Below, piece by piece: positions 1-9,478 of a stretch of DNA of 64,000 bases. This DNA is from Rhodoferax sp. PAMC 29310 (GTDB lineage: Bacteria; Pseudomonadota; Gammaproteobacteria; Burkholderiales; Burkholderiaceae_C), in assembly GCF_017948265.1 (NCBI RefSeq), contig NZ_CP072852.1, forward strand, positions 2,914,001 through 2,978,000, read 5' to 3'. A program made the position numbers and the translations under genes. Below the pieces are notes generated by a model. That model had not been told where the DNA came from and ran no database searches. It saw only the letters and a list, made by a program, of their open reading frames with translations. Position 1 is the stretch's first letter, and the number at the start of each line of letters is the position of its first letter.

Positions 1-180
1 GGGGTGTCCATGGCCCAGGCAAGACACGGCCGCGCCGCCGCAGGCATCCAGATAGGTTTTTCCATTGGAATCGGTCAGTCTGATGCCCTGGCCAAACACC
101 GCCACGGGCAGGTCATGGTGCAACTGGCGGTGGAAGACCTTGGTAGACGCCGCGCTGACGGACGTAGGGGTTGTGGTCAT
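1..180 (-). CDS. Class III aminotransferase, N-terminal part (runs off the window)
   Basis: Reading leftward from the ATG at 180, the 60 codons present give an N-terminal segment typical of PLP-dependent class III (omega-amino acid) aminotransferases. It has a G-x-R-L-x-D-x-x-G-K-x-Y-L-D-A stretch followed by [14 protein letters not shown], the conserved strand and turn of the small domain. The PLP lysine lies beyond the window edge. Its start codon overlaps the stop of the RpiR-type regulator by four bases (ATGA), so the two are co-transcribed and translationally coupled. The substrate cannot be told from this fragment. Confidence 0.85.
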   Translation of the reverse strand, partial: MTTTPTSVSAASTKVFHRQLHHDLPVAVFGQGIRLTDSNGKTYLDACGGAAVSCLGHGHP

Positions 181-1100
181 ATGGGTTCAGGTGATTTCGA
201 AGGGAACAAAACACGTTCGGCTCGGGGTGGCGCCTGCTTTTCCCAGTAGGCCTGGGCGCTTTGAAGACGCTGCTGGCGCTCGGTCAGACGCGTCACAACC
301 GGGTTGCCGCCCTGCTCGGCCACGCAGGCCATCAAGGCCTCGGCCAAGGCTTGGGCACCCGTCATGGAGTGAAAAAACGAGGGAGACGCCGCGTCAAACA
401 ACAAGGCCTGCTGCGCCACACGGCCCAAAGGTGACAAGGGGCTGTCTGTTAATGCCAATACGGGCACGTTTTGCTGGCGGGCCGCTTGTACGGCCTCCAC
501 GGTCTGGCGGGTGTAGGGGGCCTGGCTCACCGCCACGAGTAAGTCACTCGACGTCAGCGCCAGCACCTGGTCCATCCAAGCGCCGGCGGCGTCGCTGGCC
601 AAGCGGGTGTCGGGCCGAAGCCAGTCGCAGCTGTAGTGCAGATGGTAAGCAATGCCGAAACTGGCACGCAACCCCAAAAAAAGCACCTGGCGCGCCTTCA
701 AAATGGACTGCGCCGCAGCCCGCAAGTCGGGGCCGCTGTTGCGGCCATGGGCCGAGGCCAGGTTGGCACTTTGCGCCACACGCATCCGGTCCAGCGTGGC
801 GTCAGCGGCAATCACGGACTCGGGCTCGTTTTGGCCATTGGTACCCCGCGCCACGGACTGCGCAAACGCCGCCATCGAAGGCCGTCGCATGGCTTCAAAT
901 CCGTCCAACCCCAAGGCGCGGGCCAGTCGCGTCATGGTGGCCGGCGACACGCCGGCAGCTTGGGCCGACTGGCGCATGGACTGCAAACCCAGCTCCGCCG
1001 GATGCTCCCGCACCCAGCGGGCCGCGCGTTGCAGTTCGGGGCTCAGGCTCTCGAAGCGGCTGTCCAGCAATTGGGTAAGGTGTCGGTAGGGCAAAGTCAA
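177..1100 (-). CDS. RpiR/MurR-family transcriptional regulator (HTH + SIS)
   Basis: The 307-residue protein has an N-terminal RpiR-type helix-turn-helix (about residues 5-80, with the family pattern [20 protein letters not shown]) and a C-terminal sugar-isomerase (SIS) domain (about 130-260). Such regulators sense a phosphorylated or amino metabolite with the SIS domain. It is divergent from dat, and its stop overlaps the start of a class III aminotransferase, so it most likely controls that amino-compound catabolic gene. The effector is unknown. Length and domain order are normal for the family. Confidence 0.9.
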   Translation of the reverse strand: MTLPYRHLTQLLDSRFESLSPELQRAARWVREHPAELGLQSMRQSAQAAGVSPATMTRLARALGLDGFEAMRRPSMAAFAQSVARGTNGQNEPESVIAADATLDRMRVAQSANLASAHGRNSGPDLRAAAQSILKARQVLFLGLRASFGIAYHLHYSCDWLRPDTRLASDAAGAWMDQVLALTSSDLLVAVSQAPYTRQTVEAVQAARQQNVPVLALTDSPLSPLGRVAQQALLFDAASPSFFHSMTGAQALAEALMACVAEQGGNPVVTRLTERQQRLQSAQAYWEKQAPPRAERVLFPSKSPEPI

Positions 1101-1205
1101 AACAGTGAAACAGTTGATTCATTTTTATCTTAACGAAACATTTGTATCATGTCCAGCCTTGCCGCACGCCACGCTTCATTCACCCTTGCCGTCCATAATT
1201 CACCC

Positions 1206-2099
1206 ATGACCCAATTGCCCGCACTCCCCTGCTACCTCAACGGCGACTTCACCACCCTGCCCAACGCCAAGATCAGTGTCATGGACCGGGGCTTCATCTT
1301 TGGCGATGGCGTGTACGAAGTGGTGCCGGTGTATGCCGGCCAGTTATTTGGCTTCAAACAGCACATGGCCCGCCTCGACAGGGGTCTGACCGAGTTGCGC
1401 ATGGCCAACCCGCTCACCCACGCGAAATGGGCAGAAATTGCTCTTAAATTAGTAGCTGACTACGCAGACTCTGCGGGCGCCAAGGTTGAAAATACTGATC
1501 AATTGATCTACATCCAAGTCACCCGCGGTGTGGCCATGCGCGACCATGTGATGCCCACCGACATCACCCCCACCGTGTTTGTCATGACAAATGTCATGAA
1601 ACCGCCCACTGCTGCGCAGCGAAGCGAAGGCGTGGCTTGCGTTACCGCCCCTGACTTCCGCTGGGAAAAAGCCCATATCAAGAGCACCAGTCTGCTGGGC
1701 GCTGTGTTTGCCCGCCAGATCAGCTTTGACGCTGGCGCCATCGAGACCGTGATGTTCCGTGGCGACTACCTCAGCGAAGCCGCCGCCAGCAACGTCTGGA
1801 TCGTCAAAGACAGCGTTGTCATGGGCCCGCCCAAAGACCACCTGGTGCTGGAAGGCATTCGCTTTGGCCTGATTGAAGAAATTTGCCGCACCCAGGGCAT
1901 TCCTTTCAAGTTGCGGCGCATCACCCGCGCCGAAGTGCTGGCCGCCGACGAGGTCTTGCTGTCCTCCGCCACCAAGGAGGTGCTGGCGGTGACCCTGCTG
2001 GACGGCCAGCCCGTTGGAAACGGCCGTCCCGGCCCCATCTATACGCAATTGCTGGCTGGCTATCAGCTGGCCAAAGCGCAGCCCGGCACTCCCGCTTGA
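1206..2099 (+). CDS. dat: D-amino acid aminotransferase (class IV PLP transaminase)
   Basis: A 297-residue class IV transaminase that interconverts D-amino acids and 2-oxo acids in the cytoplasm. The class IV hallmarks are an N-terminal M-D-R-G-F-I-F-G-D-G-V-Y-E motif (residues 26-38), the H-I-K-S-T-S-L-L segment with the probable PLP lysine K159, and the S-E-A-A-A-S-N-V-W phosphate-binding loop. I chose the ATG at 1206; an ORF-extending ATG at 1149 would add 19 residues unlike the family. Residues about 78-97 are encoded by a copy of the dispersed repeat (1438-1494) and look like an in-frame insertion relative to relatives as I recall them. It heads the usual dat–ybeD–lipB–lipA block of Burkholderiales. 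Confidence 0.9.
   Translation: MTQLPALPCYLNGDFTTLPNAKISVMDRGFIFGDGVYEVVPVYAGQLFGFKQHMARLDRGLTELRMANPLTHAKWAEIALKLVADYADSAGAKVENTDQLIYIQVTRGVAMRDHVMPTDITPTVFVMTNVMKPPTAAQRSEGVACVTAPDFRWEKAHIKSTSLLGAVFARQISFDAGAIETVMFRGDYLSEAAASNVWIVKDSVVMGPPKDHLVLEGIRFGLIEEICRTQGIPFKLRRITRAEVLAADEVLLSSATKEVLAVTLLDGQPVGNGRPGPIYTQLLAGYQLAKAQPGTPA
1438..1494 (+). repeat. Dispersed ~57-bp repeat, copy R1 (inside dat)
   Basis: Copy of a repeat with approximate consensus TTGCTATTAAATTCATAGCT, then GCTTACGCA, about ten variable bases, and GCGGGGGCTAGAGGCCTAAAAT. Here it reads TTGCTCTTAAATTAGTAGCT, followed by GACTACGCAGACTCTGCGGG and a GTTGAAAATAC end. It is in frame with dat and contributes about 19 codons without a stop. 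Confidence 0.7.
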
Positions 2100-2131
2100 T
2101 GTCTGCCGCCTCTGTACAAGGAACCGCCCCC

Positions 2132-2416
2132 ATGACCGCGCCCACTGATATTCCTCCTTCCGAGTCCCTGATCGAGTACCCGTCGCAGTTCCCAATCAAG
2201 GTGATGGGCCTCAAGGTGGACGGCTATGTGCAGGCAGTGACCCACATCGCGGCGCAATTCGACCCCAACTTTGACGCCTCCACCATCGAGCTGCGTGAAA
2301 GCAAGGGCGGCAAATACATGGGCGTAACCGTGACCGTGACCGCCACCAGCCGCGAACAACTCGACGAGCTCTACCGCACGCTGTCCACCCACCCGATGGT
2401 CAAAGTGGTCTTGTAA
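2132..2416 (+). CDS. ybeD: DUF493 family protein (YbeD-like)
   Basis: A small cytoplasmic protein of 94 residues with the DUF493/YbeD fold (beta-alpha-beta, ACT-like). The I-K-V-M-G start, the [13 protein letters not shown] strand and the final H-P-M-V-K-V-V-L end match family members. YbeD has no firmly assigned activity but is nearly always placed before lipB/lipA. The ATG at 2132 has AAGGA nine bases upstream and is preferred; an ATG at 2099 overlapping the dat stop would add eleven residues. It ends in TAA just before the GTG start of lipB, indicating one operon. Confidence 0.88.
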   Translation: MTAPTDIPPSESLIEYPSQFPIKVMGLKVDGYVQAVTHIAAQFDPNFDASTIELRESKGGKYMGVTVTVTATSREQLDELYRTLSTHPMVKVVL

Positions 2417-2423
2417 AACCGCT

Positions 2424-3119
2424 GTGACCCTCTCCCCCCATCACCTGGGCCGGGTGGACTACCTGCCCACTTACGCGGCCATGCAGGCGTTCACGGCCCA
2501 GCGCACGGCCGAGACACTGGATGCGCTATGGATTTGCGAGCACCCTCCGATCTATACACAAGGGCTGGCGGGCAAAGCGGAACATATTTTTAACCCTGCT
2601 GACATACCCGTGGTGCAGACCAACCGGGGCGGCCAAGTGACCTACCACGGCCCCGGCCAAGTCATGGGCTACCCCATGATTGACCTGAAGCGGGCGGGCT
2701 ACTTCATCAAAGAATACGTCTACCGCATTGAAGAAGCCGTCATTCGCACGCTGGCGCACTTTGGCGTCACCGGCCACCGCGTCACCGGGGCGCCGGGCAT
2801 TTATGTGCTGCTGGACGACCCGTTTGCACACGCGCTTTTACCGCAACGCCCGACCAAAGCCAACATGGCAGGCGGTGCCGACCCTGACTTCTTTGGCCTA
2901 GGCAAGATTGCCGCGCTGGGCATCAAGGTGAGCCGCAATTGCACCTACCACGGCGTGGCGCTGAATGTGGGAATGGACTTGGAACCCTACTCACGCATCA
3001 ACCCTTGTGGTTACTCCGGGCTGCAAACCGTGGACCTTTCTACAATCGGGGTCTCTGTGCCCTGGCAGGAGGCGGCCGATTTCTTCAGCCTGAAGCTGGC
3101 CAGCCACCTGGCGCCCTGA
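2424..3119 (+). CDS. lipB: Lipoyl(octanoyl) transferase LipB
   Basis: LipB moves the octanoyl group from acyl carrier protein to lipoyl domains of 2-oxoacid dehydrogenases and GcvH, the first step of de novo lipoylation. The 231-residue protein has the [12 protein letters not shown] motif, the G-K-I-A-A-L-G-I-K loop with the catalytic lysine, and N-P-C-G-Y with the acyl-accepting cysteine (C195). It starts with GTG eight bases after the ybeD stop. About 25 residues between the G-I-Y-V-L-L-D-D segment and G-K-I-A-A are longer than in E. coli LipB, which I regard as lineage variation. Confidence 0.96.
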   Translation: MTLSPHHLGRVDYLPTYAAMQAFTAQRTAETLDALWICEHPPIYTQGLAGKAEHIFNPADIPVVQTNRGGQVTYHGPGQVMGYPMIDLKRAGYFIKEYVYRIEEAVIRTLAHFGVTGHRVTGAPGIYVLLDDPFAHALLPQRPTKANMAGGADPDFFGLGKIAALGIKVSRNCTYHGVALNVGMDLEPYSRINPCGYSGLQTVDLSTIGVSVPWQEAADFFSLKLASHLAP

Positions 3120-3146
3120 GCACTTGAACCCAACACCGAGAATCCC

Positions 3147-4139
3147 ATGAGCACGTCAGACACCGTCCGCGACACCCAGACCCTTGAGAACTACGACCCT
3201 TCGGCCAAGCAAAAAGCTGCGGCCAAGCTGTCGCGCATCCCGGTCAAGGTGGTGCAGGGCGAGGTGCTGAAAAAGCCCGACTGGATTCGTGTCAAGGCCG
3301 GCTCACCCTCCACCCGTTTCTACGAAATCAAGGAAACACTGCGCGCCAACAAGTTGGTGACCGTGTGTGAAGAAGCCAGCTGCCCCAATATTGGCGAGTG
3401 TTTTGGCAAGGGCACGGCCACCTTCATGATCATGGGTGACAAGTGCACCCGACGCTGCCCGTTTTGCGACGTGGGCCATGGCCGCCCGGACCCGCTGGAT
3501 GTGAACGAGCCCGACAACCTGGCCAAAACCATTGCCCAGCTCAAGCTCAACTACGTGGTGATCACCAGCGTGGACCGCGACGACTTGCGTGACGGCGGTG
3601 CCGGTCACTTTGTCGATTGCATCCGCAAAACCCGCGAACTCTCGCCCAACACCCAAATTGAGGTGCTGGTGCCCGACTTCCGCGGCCGTGATGACCGTGC
3701 GCTGGAAATCCTGAAAGCCGCGCCGCCAGACGTGATGAACCACAACCTGGAAACCATTCCCCGCCTTTACAAAGAAGCGCGCCCGGGTTCGGATTACCAG
3801 TTCTCCCTGAACCTGCTCAAGAAATTCAAGGCCATGTTTCCTGACGTACCCACCAAGAGCGGCCTGATGGTGGGCTTGGGCGAGACTGACGAAGAGATTC
3901 TGGAGGTCATGCGCGACATGCGCGCCCACAACATCGAGATGCTGACCATCGGACAGTACCTCGCCCCCACCAGCTCCCACCTCACCGTGAAGCGCTACGT
4001 GCACCCCGACACCTTCAAAATGTTCGAGGCCGAGGCCTACAAGATGGGTTTCAAACACGCCGCCGTGGGCGCCATGGTGCGCTCCAGCTACCACGCCGAT
4101 GTGCAGGCCAGCCACGCCATGGGCACAACTGTCGCCTGA
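3147..4139 (+). CDS. lipA: Lipoyl synthase LipA (radical SAM)
   Basis: LipA inserts two sulfurs into protein-bound octanoyl chains using two [4Fe-4S] clusters. Both cysteine sets are visible: [12 protein letters not shown] for the auxiliary cluster and C-T-R-R-C-P-F-C for the radical-SAM cluster. A C-terminal R-S-S-Y-H segment supplies the known serine ligand of the auxiliary cluster. The length, 330 residues, is normal. It follows lipB by 27 bases and is probably the last gene of the dat–lipA operon, since a repeat copy follows. Confidence 0.97.
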   Translation: MSTSDTVRDTQTLENYDPSAKQKAAAKLSRIPVKVVQGEVLKKPDWIRVKAGSPSTRFYEIKETLRANKLVTVCEEASCPNIGECFGKGTATFMIMGDKCTRRCPFCDVGHGRPDPLDVNEPDNLAKTIAQLKLNYVVITSVDRDDLRDGGAGHFVDCIRKTRELSPNTQIEVLVPDFRGRDDRALEILKAAPPDVMNHNLETIPRLYKEARPGSDYQFSLNLLKKFKAMFPDVPTKSGLMVGLGETDEEILEVMRDMRAHNIEMLTIGQYLAPTSSHLTVKRYVHPDTFKMFEAEAYKMGFKHAAVGAMVRSSYHADVQASHAMGTTVA

Positions 4140-4144
4140 TCTGC

Positions 4145-4197
4145 TTCTGATTCAATAGCGGCCTGCGCTTACTGCGCGGGGGCTGGAGCCATATTTG
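4145..4197 (+). repeat. Dispersed ~57-bp repeat, copy R2 (between lipA and the helicase)
   Basis: Degenerate copy (TTCAATAGCGGCCTGCGCTT, then ACTGCGCGGGGGCTGGAGCC, ATATTTG) filling the lipA–helicase gap. It runs into the TTG that is the first possible start of the helicase, so that start may be repeat-derived. Confidence 0.6.
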
Positions 4198-7100
4198 CCT
4201 GATAAAGACTTCTTGAACCAAGGTTTGTGGTTCCAACCCCAGTCCCTGCAACCCATGGTGAATGACGCCACCTGGGAGCGCGGCCTGATGCTTTACCGCG
4301 CCAAAAAAGTGGTGGCGCTTGACATTGAACCCGTGCGCCTGCACTGGCAGCTGCTGGGCGAGGTGCAGGGCACGCAGCGCCTGCCCTACGAGGTTTCGGT
4401 GGAGATGGCGCTGATGCCCGACGGCGAGGTCGACTTCTGGGAAAGCGACTGCAATTGCCCAGTGGGCAGCCAATGCAAGCACGGTGTGGCGCTGATGCTG
4501 GAAGCCGCCGACCAGGGCTTGAAGCTGCTGGAAGAAAGCGGCATTGCCAGCGTCGTGAGCGATCTGCTCACCCCGCCGAATGCCGAACAACTGGAAGTCG
4601 CTCGCGCCGCCGCCCAAGCCCGCGCGCAGGAAGCCGCCCGCGAACAAGCCGAGGCCCAACTGCTGCGCTGGTTACAGGCGCTAGACAACGCCAGCGGCCA
4701 GCCCCAGCCCTCCCCCACCAAAGGCGCGGCGCGAGAGCGGGCCGACCAATTCTTGTACCTGCTCAGCATCATTGGCACCCACGGACCCGCGCCGCAGCTG
4801 GTGATGGAAGCGGTTATCTCCTACACCAAGCTCACCGGCGGCTGGGCCAAGCCCCGCACCATCAAAACCCCGCCCTACAAGGGCCAGCCGGTGTACGACC
4901 AGGCACTGGACGCGGATCGGCAGGTGCTGCAGCTCATGCGCGCCATGCCCGATTCGAGTCGCTTCACTTACGCCTTCAGCTCGTCCGCCACCCCCAACGG
5001 GCAGGCCGGTTTGCTGGGCCTGCAGCAGGCGGCCAGCACCGGTCGTTTGTTTTTGGACGATGGCGACAGTTGCCCAGGCGAGCCGATTCAATGGGGCCCG
5101 CCCCAGCCCCTGAACTGGCACTGGCAAGAGGTGCCCGGCCCCATTGGCACCGAGGCTGGCTGGGTGCTCAAGGCCAAGCTCAACCACCCCAGCGCCAAGC
5201 TGTGTCTGAACCACCCGCCGCTCTACCTAGACGCCGCGCATGGTTTGGTGGGCCAAGCCACCGCAGAGGGCCTCTCGGCGGCCCAGCTCGACGTACTGGT
5301 GAAATCCCCGCCGCTCAAACTCTCGGCTTTGGAGAAACACCAAGCCAGCTTGATTCAACATCTGGGCGCACTGCCATTACCGCCGGTACTGGAGGCGCTC
5401 ACCACCCTCAAAGGCATTACCCCCACGGCCTGCCTGCACATTTCACCCGCACCGCCGGACAAAGTCCCCTATCTGGGCCTGCTACAGGCGCGCCTGCGCT
5501 TTGACTACGACGGCCACCGGGGCTGGTGGGCGGGCCAGGGCCACTCAGTGCTCATCACCACGCCTCAGGGGCGCGCCTTGCTGGAGCGCGACAGCGAGGC
5601 CGAGTTGGACGCCATGGCCCAACTGTTTGAGTTGGGCCTGCGCGCCCGCGAGGACTGCCTGTTTGGCATTCCGCTGGAAGGCCAGCAGCAAGACTGGCTG
5701 CAATGGGCCGACAACGGCTTTGACGTGCTGATTGAGGCTGGTTTTCGCGTCACCATGGAAGACGCCCTCAAAGGCTGGATCACCCACGCCGACAACATTG
5801 CTGTCAAGCTGGAGCCCGAGGCCGAAGAGGAAGAAACCTCGCCCTGGTTTGAGTTGTCATTGGGCATGGAGATTGGTGGCCAGCGCCACAACATTTTGCC
5901 GCTGCTGCCCAGCCTGATTGCCGCCGCCGCATCCAGCCCGCTGGACCCGGTCACGGGCCTGCCGACCATTCCACCCTATGTGTATTTGCCCTCGCCCGTG
6001 AGCGACGGTTTTGTGCGCCTGCCCACCGATGGCCTCAAGCCCTGGATGGCCGCGCTGCTGGACTTGGTGGGTGAACGCGGCCACGACTTCAACGCCGAGA
6101 GCCTCAAACTCTCTCGCCTGGACGCTTTGCGCACTGGCGCCGCCCTCGGTGAAGGCGCGCAGTGGGAAGGCGCCCAGTCTTTAAGCGCCATGGTGCAGCA
6201 ACTCAGCGGGCGCGAAGAACTGCCGCATGTGCCGCCCCCGGCCAACCTGCAGGCCAGCCTGCGCCCCTACCAGCAACAAGGCCTGAACTGGCTGCAGTTC
6301 TTGAGTGCGCACGGTCTGGGCGGCATCTTGGCGGACGACATGGGTCTGGGCAAAACGCTGCAAACGCTGGCCCACATTCAAGTCGAGAAAAACGCCGGGC
6401 GCCTCACCCACCCGGCCCTCATCGTGGCGCCGGTGAGCCTCATGGGCAACTGGCGCAAGGAGGCCGAGCGCTTCTGCCCGGAACTGCGCTGTGTGGTGTT
6501 GCACGGCAAAGACCGGCACGAAGCCGCCACCGGCATGGGGGAGTACGACCTGGTCATTGCGCCCTATTCGCTGTTGCAGCGCGACCGCGACCGTTGGCTG
6601 GAGGCCAAGTGGCATCTGGTGGTGCTGGACGAAGCGCAAAACATCAAAAATGCCAGCACCAACGCCGCGCAAGTGGTGGGCCAACTGCAAACCCGGCACC
6701 GCCTGTGCCTGTCGGGCACGCCCATGGAAAACCACCTGGGCGAAATCTGGAGCCTGTTCCACTTTCTCATGCCCGGTTTTCTGAGCAGCCAGGGGCGTTT
6801 TAATGAGTTGTTTCGCTACCCCATTGAGCGCCAGGGCGACCCCGAGCGTTTGATGCAACTGCGCGCCCGCATCACGCCCTTCATGCTTCGCCGCACCAAG
6901 GCACTGGTCGCCAAAGACCTGCCGCCCAAGGTCGAAACCATCATGCGGGTGGAGTTGGCCGGCCAGCAGGCTGACCTGTACGAAACCATTCGCCTGGGCA
7001 TGGAAAAAACCGTGCGCGAGGCGCTGAACAGCAAGGGCCTCGCCAAGTCCCACATCACCATCCTGGACGCGCTGCTCAAGCTGCGTCAGGTCTGCTGTTC

Positions 7101-7665
7101 GCCAAAACTGCTGAAGCTGGAAGCGGCGCAAAAGGTCACAGCCTCGGCCAAGTTGGAGCAGCTCATGGAGATGCTGCCCGAGATGTTGGCCGAGGGGCGC
7201 AAGATTTTGCTGTTCAGCCAGTTCACCAGCATGCTCACGCTGATTGAGGCCGAGCTAAAGAAGCGCGACATCAAATGGGTCAAGCTCACCGGCCAAAGCC
7301 AGGAGCGCGACGGGCTGATCGAGCAGTTCACCAGCGGGCAGGTGCCGCTGTTCCTGATCAGCCTCAAAGCCGGCGGCGTGGGCCTGAACCTGCCGCAAGC
7401 CGACACCGTGATTCACTTCGACCCCTGGTGGAACCCCGCCGCTGAAGCCCAGGCCACCGACCGGGCCCACCGCATCGGCCAGACGCAAAGCCTGTGGGTG
7501 GTCAAGCTCGTGGCCCAGGGCACGATTGAAGAGCGCATCCTCGCCCTGCAAGAGCGCAAAGCCGCCCTGGGCGAGAGCATTTACAGTGGCTCGACGGGGC
7601 GCAAACAGCCCTTGTTCACCGAAGGCGATCTGGCGGAGCTGCTCAATCCGCTATCGAATTCATAG
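4195..7665 (+). CDS. SWIM zinc-finger SNF2-family DEAD/DEAH helicase
   Basis: A 1156-residue Swi2/Snf2-type DNA translocase. Around residue 86 there is a SWIM zinc finger (C-N-C-P-V-G-S-Q-C-K-H). A long central region of bacterial SNF2-associated type follows. The ATPase core begins near residue 690, with D-D-M-G-L-G-K-T (Walker A) near 714, D-E-A-Q (motif II) near 811 and A-T-D-R-A-H-R-I-G-Q (motif VI) near 1085. Such proteins remodel protein-DNA complexes and are often linked to transcription recycling or defence, but the role here is unknown. The start is uncertain: TTG at 4195 lies at the edge of a repeat, and ATG at 4255 is an alternative. The last codons and the TAG stop lie inside repeat copy R3, so the C-terminus has been replaced or extended by the repeat. 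Confidence 0.9.
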   Translation: MPDKDFLNQGLWFQPQSLQPMVNDATWERGLMLYRAKKVVALDIEPVRLHWQLLGEVQGTQRLPYEVSVEMALMPDGEVDFWESDCNCPVGSQCKHGVALMLEAADQGLKLLEESGIASVVSDLLTPPNAEQLEVARAAAQARAQEAAREQAEAQLLRWLQALDNASGQPQPSPTKGAARERADQFLYLLSIIGTHGPAPQLVMEAVISYTKLTGGWAKPRTIKTPPYKGQPVYDQALDADRQVLQLMRAMPDSSRFTYAFSSSATPNGQAGLLGLQQAASTGRLFLDDGDSCPGEPIQWGPPQPLNWHWQEVPGPIGTEAGWVLKAKLNHPSAKLCLNHPPLYLDAAHGLVGQATAEGLSAAQLDVLVKSPPLKLSALEKHQASLIQHLGALPLPPVLEALTTLKGITPTACLHISPAPPDKVPYLGLLQARLRFDYDGHRGWWAGQGHSVLITTPQGRALLERDSEAELDAMAQLFELGLRAREDCLFGIPLEGQQQDWLQWADNGFDVLIEAGFRVTMEDALKGWITHADNIAVKLEPEAEEEETSPWFELSLGMEIGGQRHNILPLLPSLIAAAASSPLDPVTGLPTIPPYVYLPSPVSDGFVRLPTDGLKPWMAALLDLVGERGHDFNAESLKLSRLDALRTGAALGEGAQWEGAQSLSAMVQQLSGREELPHVPPPANLQASLRPYQQQGLNWLQFLSAHGLGGILADDMGLGKTLQTLAHIQVEKNAGRLTHPALIVAPVSLMGNWRKEAERFCPELRCVVLHGKDRHEAATGMGEYDLVIAPYSLLQRDRDRWLEAKWHLVVLDEAQNIKNASTNAAQVVGQLQTRHRLCLSGTPMENHLGEIWSLFHFLMPGFLSSQGRFNELFRYPIERQGDPERLMQLRARITPFMLRRTKALVAKDLPPKVETIMRVELAGQQADLYETIRLGMEKTVREALNSKGLAKSHITILDALLKLRQVCCSPKLLKLEAAQKVTASAKLEQLMEMLPEMLAEGRKILLFSQFTSMLTLIEAELKKRDIKWVKLTGQSQERDGLIEQFTSGQVPLFLISLKAGGVGLNLPQADTVIHFDPWWNPAAEAQATDRAHRIGQTQSLWVVKLVAQGTIEERILALQERKAALGESIYSGSTGRKQPLFTEGDLAELLNPLSNS

Positions 7666-7706
7666 CTGCTCGCGCAGTCAGTACGGGGGCTATAGACCTA
7701 AAATGA
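7649..7706 (+). repeat. Dispersed ~57-bp repeat, copy R3 (covers the helicase stop codon)
   Basis: Good copy: CTATCGAATTCATAGCTGCT, CGCGCAGTCAGTACGGGGGC, TATAGACCTAAAAT. The TAG stop of the helicase (7663-7665) is part of its conserved CATAGCTGCT core. It ends three bases before the IS91-like unit. Confidence 0.75.
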
Positions 7707-7757
7707 ACTCAACTCGCCCCATCCGGCCGTCACGACCAACAACAGCCTCTGGCTTCG

Positions 7758-7886
7758 TCAGGAAGGCAGGTACTCCCGGCTCCGACTTTCGCTGACCACG
7801 CCGGCGGCCATCAGGCGCTGGACCTCGGCCTCGGAACGCCCTAACTCTCCCAAGATGACCCGGGTAGAAGCGCCGTATTTTTTGAG
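7758..7886 (-). pseudogene. Captured 3' end of a CaiB/BaiF (DddD-like) CoA-transferase gene
   Basis: Minus-strand reading from 7886 gives L-K-K-Y-G-A-S-T-R, later L-M-A-A-G-V-V-S-E-S and a final Y-L-P-S before TGA. Aligned by eye to the last 41 residues of the DddD protein at 42203-44716, about 27 positions are identical. An in-frame TGA directly upstream and the abrupt change to IS sequence mark the junction. It is a gene fragment carried by the element, not an expressed gene. Confidence 0.75.
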
Positions 7887-8033
7887 TCAAATCGGGCTGC
7901 AGCCCGCGTGGAGAATGCGCAGACAGCTATCAACTCAGGAGTATCTGGCGCACCCAATGGTTGGCACTGTACGCGCAGAAGCTGGATATAAACCCAGTAT
8001 AATCAGGCACTCAGCCCACGCTGGCACTGCCCC

Positions 8034-9478
8034 ATGCCCGCCACTGCACGCCCAACGCAAGCGCATTCTCATGCGGGTGGACAAGCCGGTGCAAAGCCCG
8101 AGCTCTACAACCCACGCCACCCCGAGCGGACTCTGCTCTACCAAACCATAGCCGAACACTTCGAGACCTGGCATGAACTCGCCAGTTGCGGCCAGTTCGA
8201 CGGCCAGGGTGACAACCACACGCCCAAGCCCTTTGTGCGTCAGGCCTTTCGCAAATACCTCGAATGCGGCATCTTTGCCCACGGCTTTGCCAGGGCGTGG
8301 TGTGATGATTGTGGACACGACTACTTTGTCGCCTATTCCTGCAAAGGCCGGGGCGCCTGCCCCTCGTGCAACACGCTTGCGCTGTGGAGACAGCGGCGCA
8401 TCTGACGGACCACGTCTTTCCCCGCCTGCCGGTGCGCCAGTGGGTGCTCTCGGTACCAAAGCGGCTACGCTACTTCATGCAGCGTGACGGGGCAGTGCTG
8501 GGCATGGTGCTGCGCATTTTCTTGCGGGTCATAGCGCAAAGCCTGCAGGACCATAGCCCTGGTGCGGCAAGTGTGGACAAGGCGACGCTGCAGATTGGCG
8601 CAGTCGCCTTCATCCATCGCTTCGGCTCCAGTCTGAACGGGCATGTGCACTTCCACGTCTGTGTGGTCGATGGCGTGTTTGAGGAAGTGGCGGTGGCGGT
8701 GGAGGGTGAGGCCGATGCCCAATCCTCGCCGCCGGGCATCGTCTTTCACCCGGCCAGTGCTATCGATGAGACCGCTGTGGCCCAAGTGCAGACCGATTTT
8801 CGCCGACGCATTCTGCGCGCCTTCGTGGGTCGGGGCCTGCTGGAGAGTTGTGACGCCAAAGAGATGCAGGGCTACCAGCACAGCGGCTTCTCGGTTGATG
8901 CCGGTGTGCTCATCGAAGCGCACGACCGTGCAGCGCTGGTGTACCGCTGCGCCAAACAGCACAGCGAGCCTGGCTCTGACAAGCGTGGCGCCAAAGTCGA
9001 CGAGCTACACCTCACGCCGCTGGAACTGATAGCCCGCATTGCGGCGCTGGTGCCACCGCCTACGAGGCAAACCGAGCCAGCCAACATGAGCAAGGGCACA
9101 CCTGGAGTGACACCGCTGGGCCACGCGATGCCACCCACGCCCGAGCCTGCGCCACCAGCCAAGCGCTCACTGGCGCATTACCTGTGGGCGGTGCTGATCG
9201 CGCGTATTTACGAAGTGTTCCCGCTCTTGTGCCCGATGTGCGATGGGCAAATGCGCCTGATCGCGTTCATTACCGAGGGCACGCAGATCAGGAAGATCCT
9301 TGATCACATCGGGGTGGACTCAGAACGTCCGCACATTTCCCCGGCGCGCGGGCCACCGTTGTGGGAGGGCTGTGGGGATGCGAAGATGGATGGCGGGGCG
9401 CAAATCGAGCCAGCAGACTGGGATCTGGCAGCGCAACCGGCACCCGACTACGATGTCGATCAGCGCATCAACTGGTGA
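8034..9478 (+). pseudogene. IS91-family transposase, frameshifted (copy 1)
   Basis: Two overlapping frames make up one transposase. The first (to about 8370) carries the N-terminal zinc-binding domain (C-D-D-C-G-H, then C-K-G-R-G-A-C-P-S-C-N-T). The second (from about 8377) continues with E-T-A-A-H-L-T-D-H-V-F-P and the HUH-type core H-V-H-F-H-V. Eight bases separate ACG from GTGGAGACA where nine are expected, so one base is missing. Beyond R-A-A-L (about 8938) the segment normally carrying the R-Y-C-A-R-P tyrosine motif seems absent, as I recall the family. It is therefore probably inactive alone. The same lesions occur in copy 2. Confidence 0.8.

Noticed and set aside
8034..9478. Programmed frameshift in the IS91-like transposase
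   Set aside because: IS91-family transposases are normally one frame. No slippery heptamer is seen at the junction, and a further segment seems missing, so decay is more likely.
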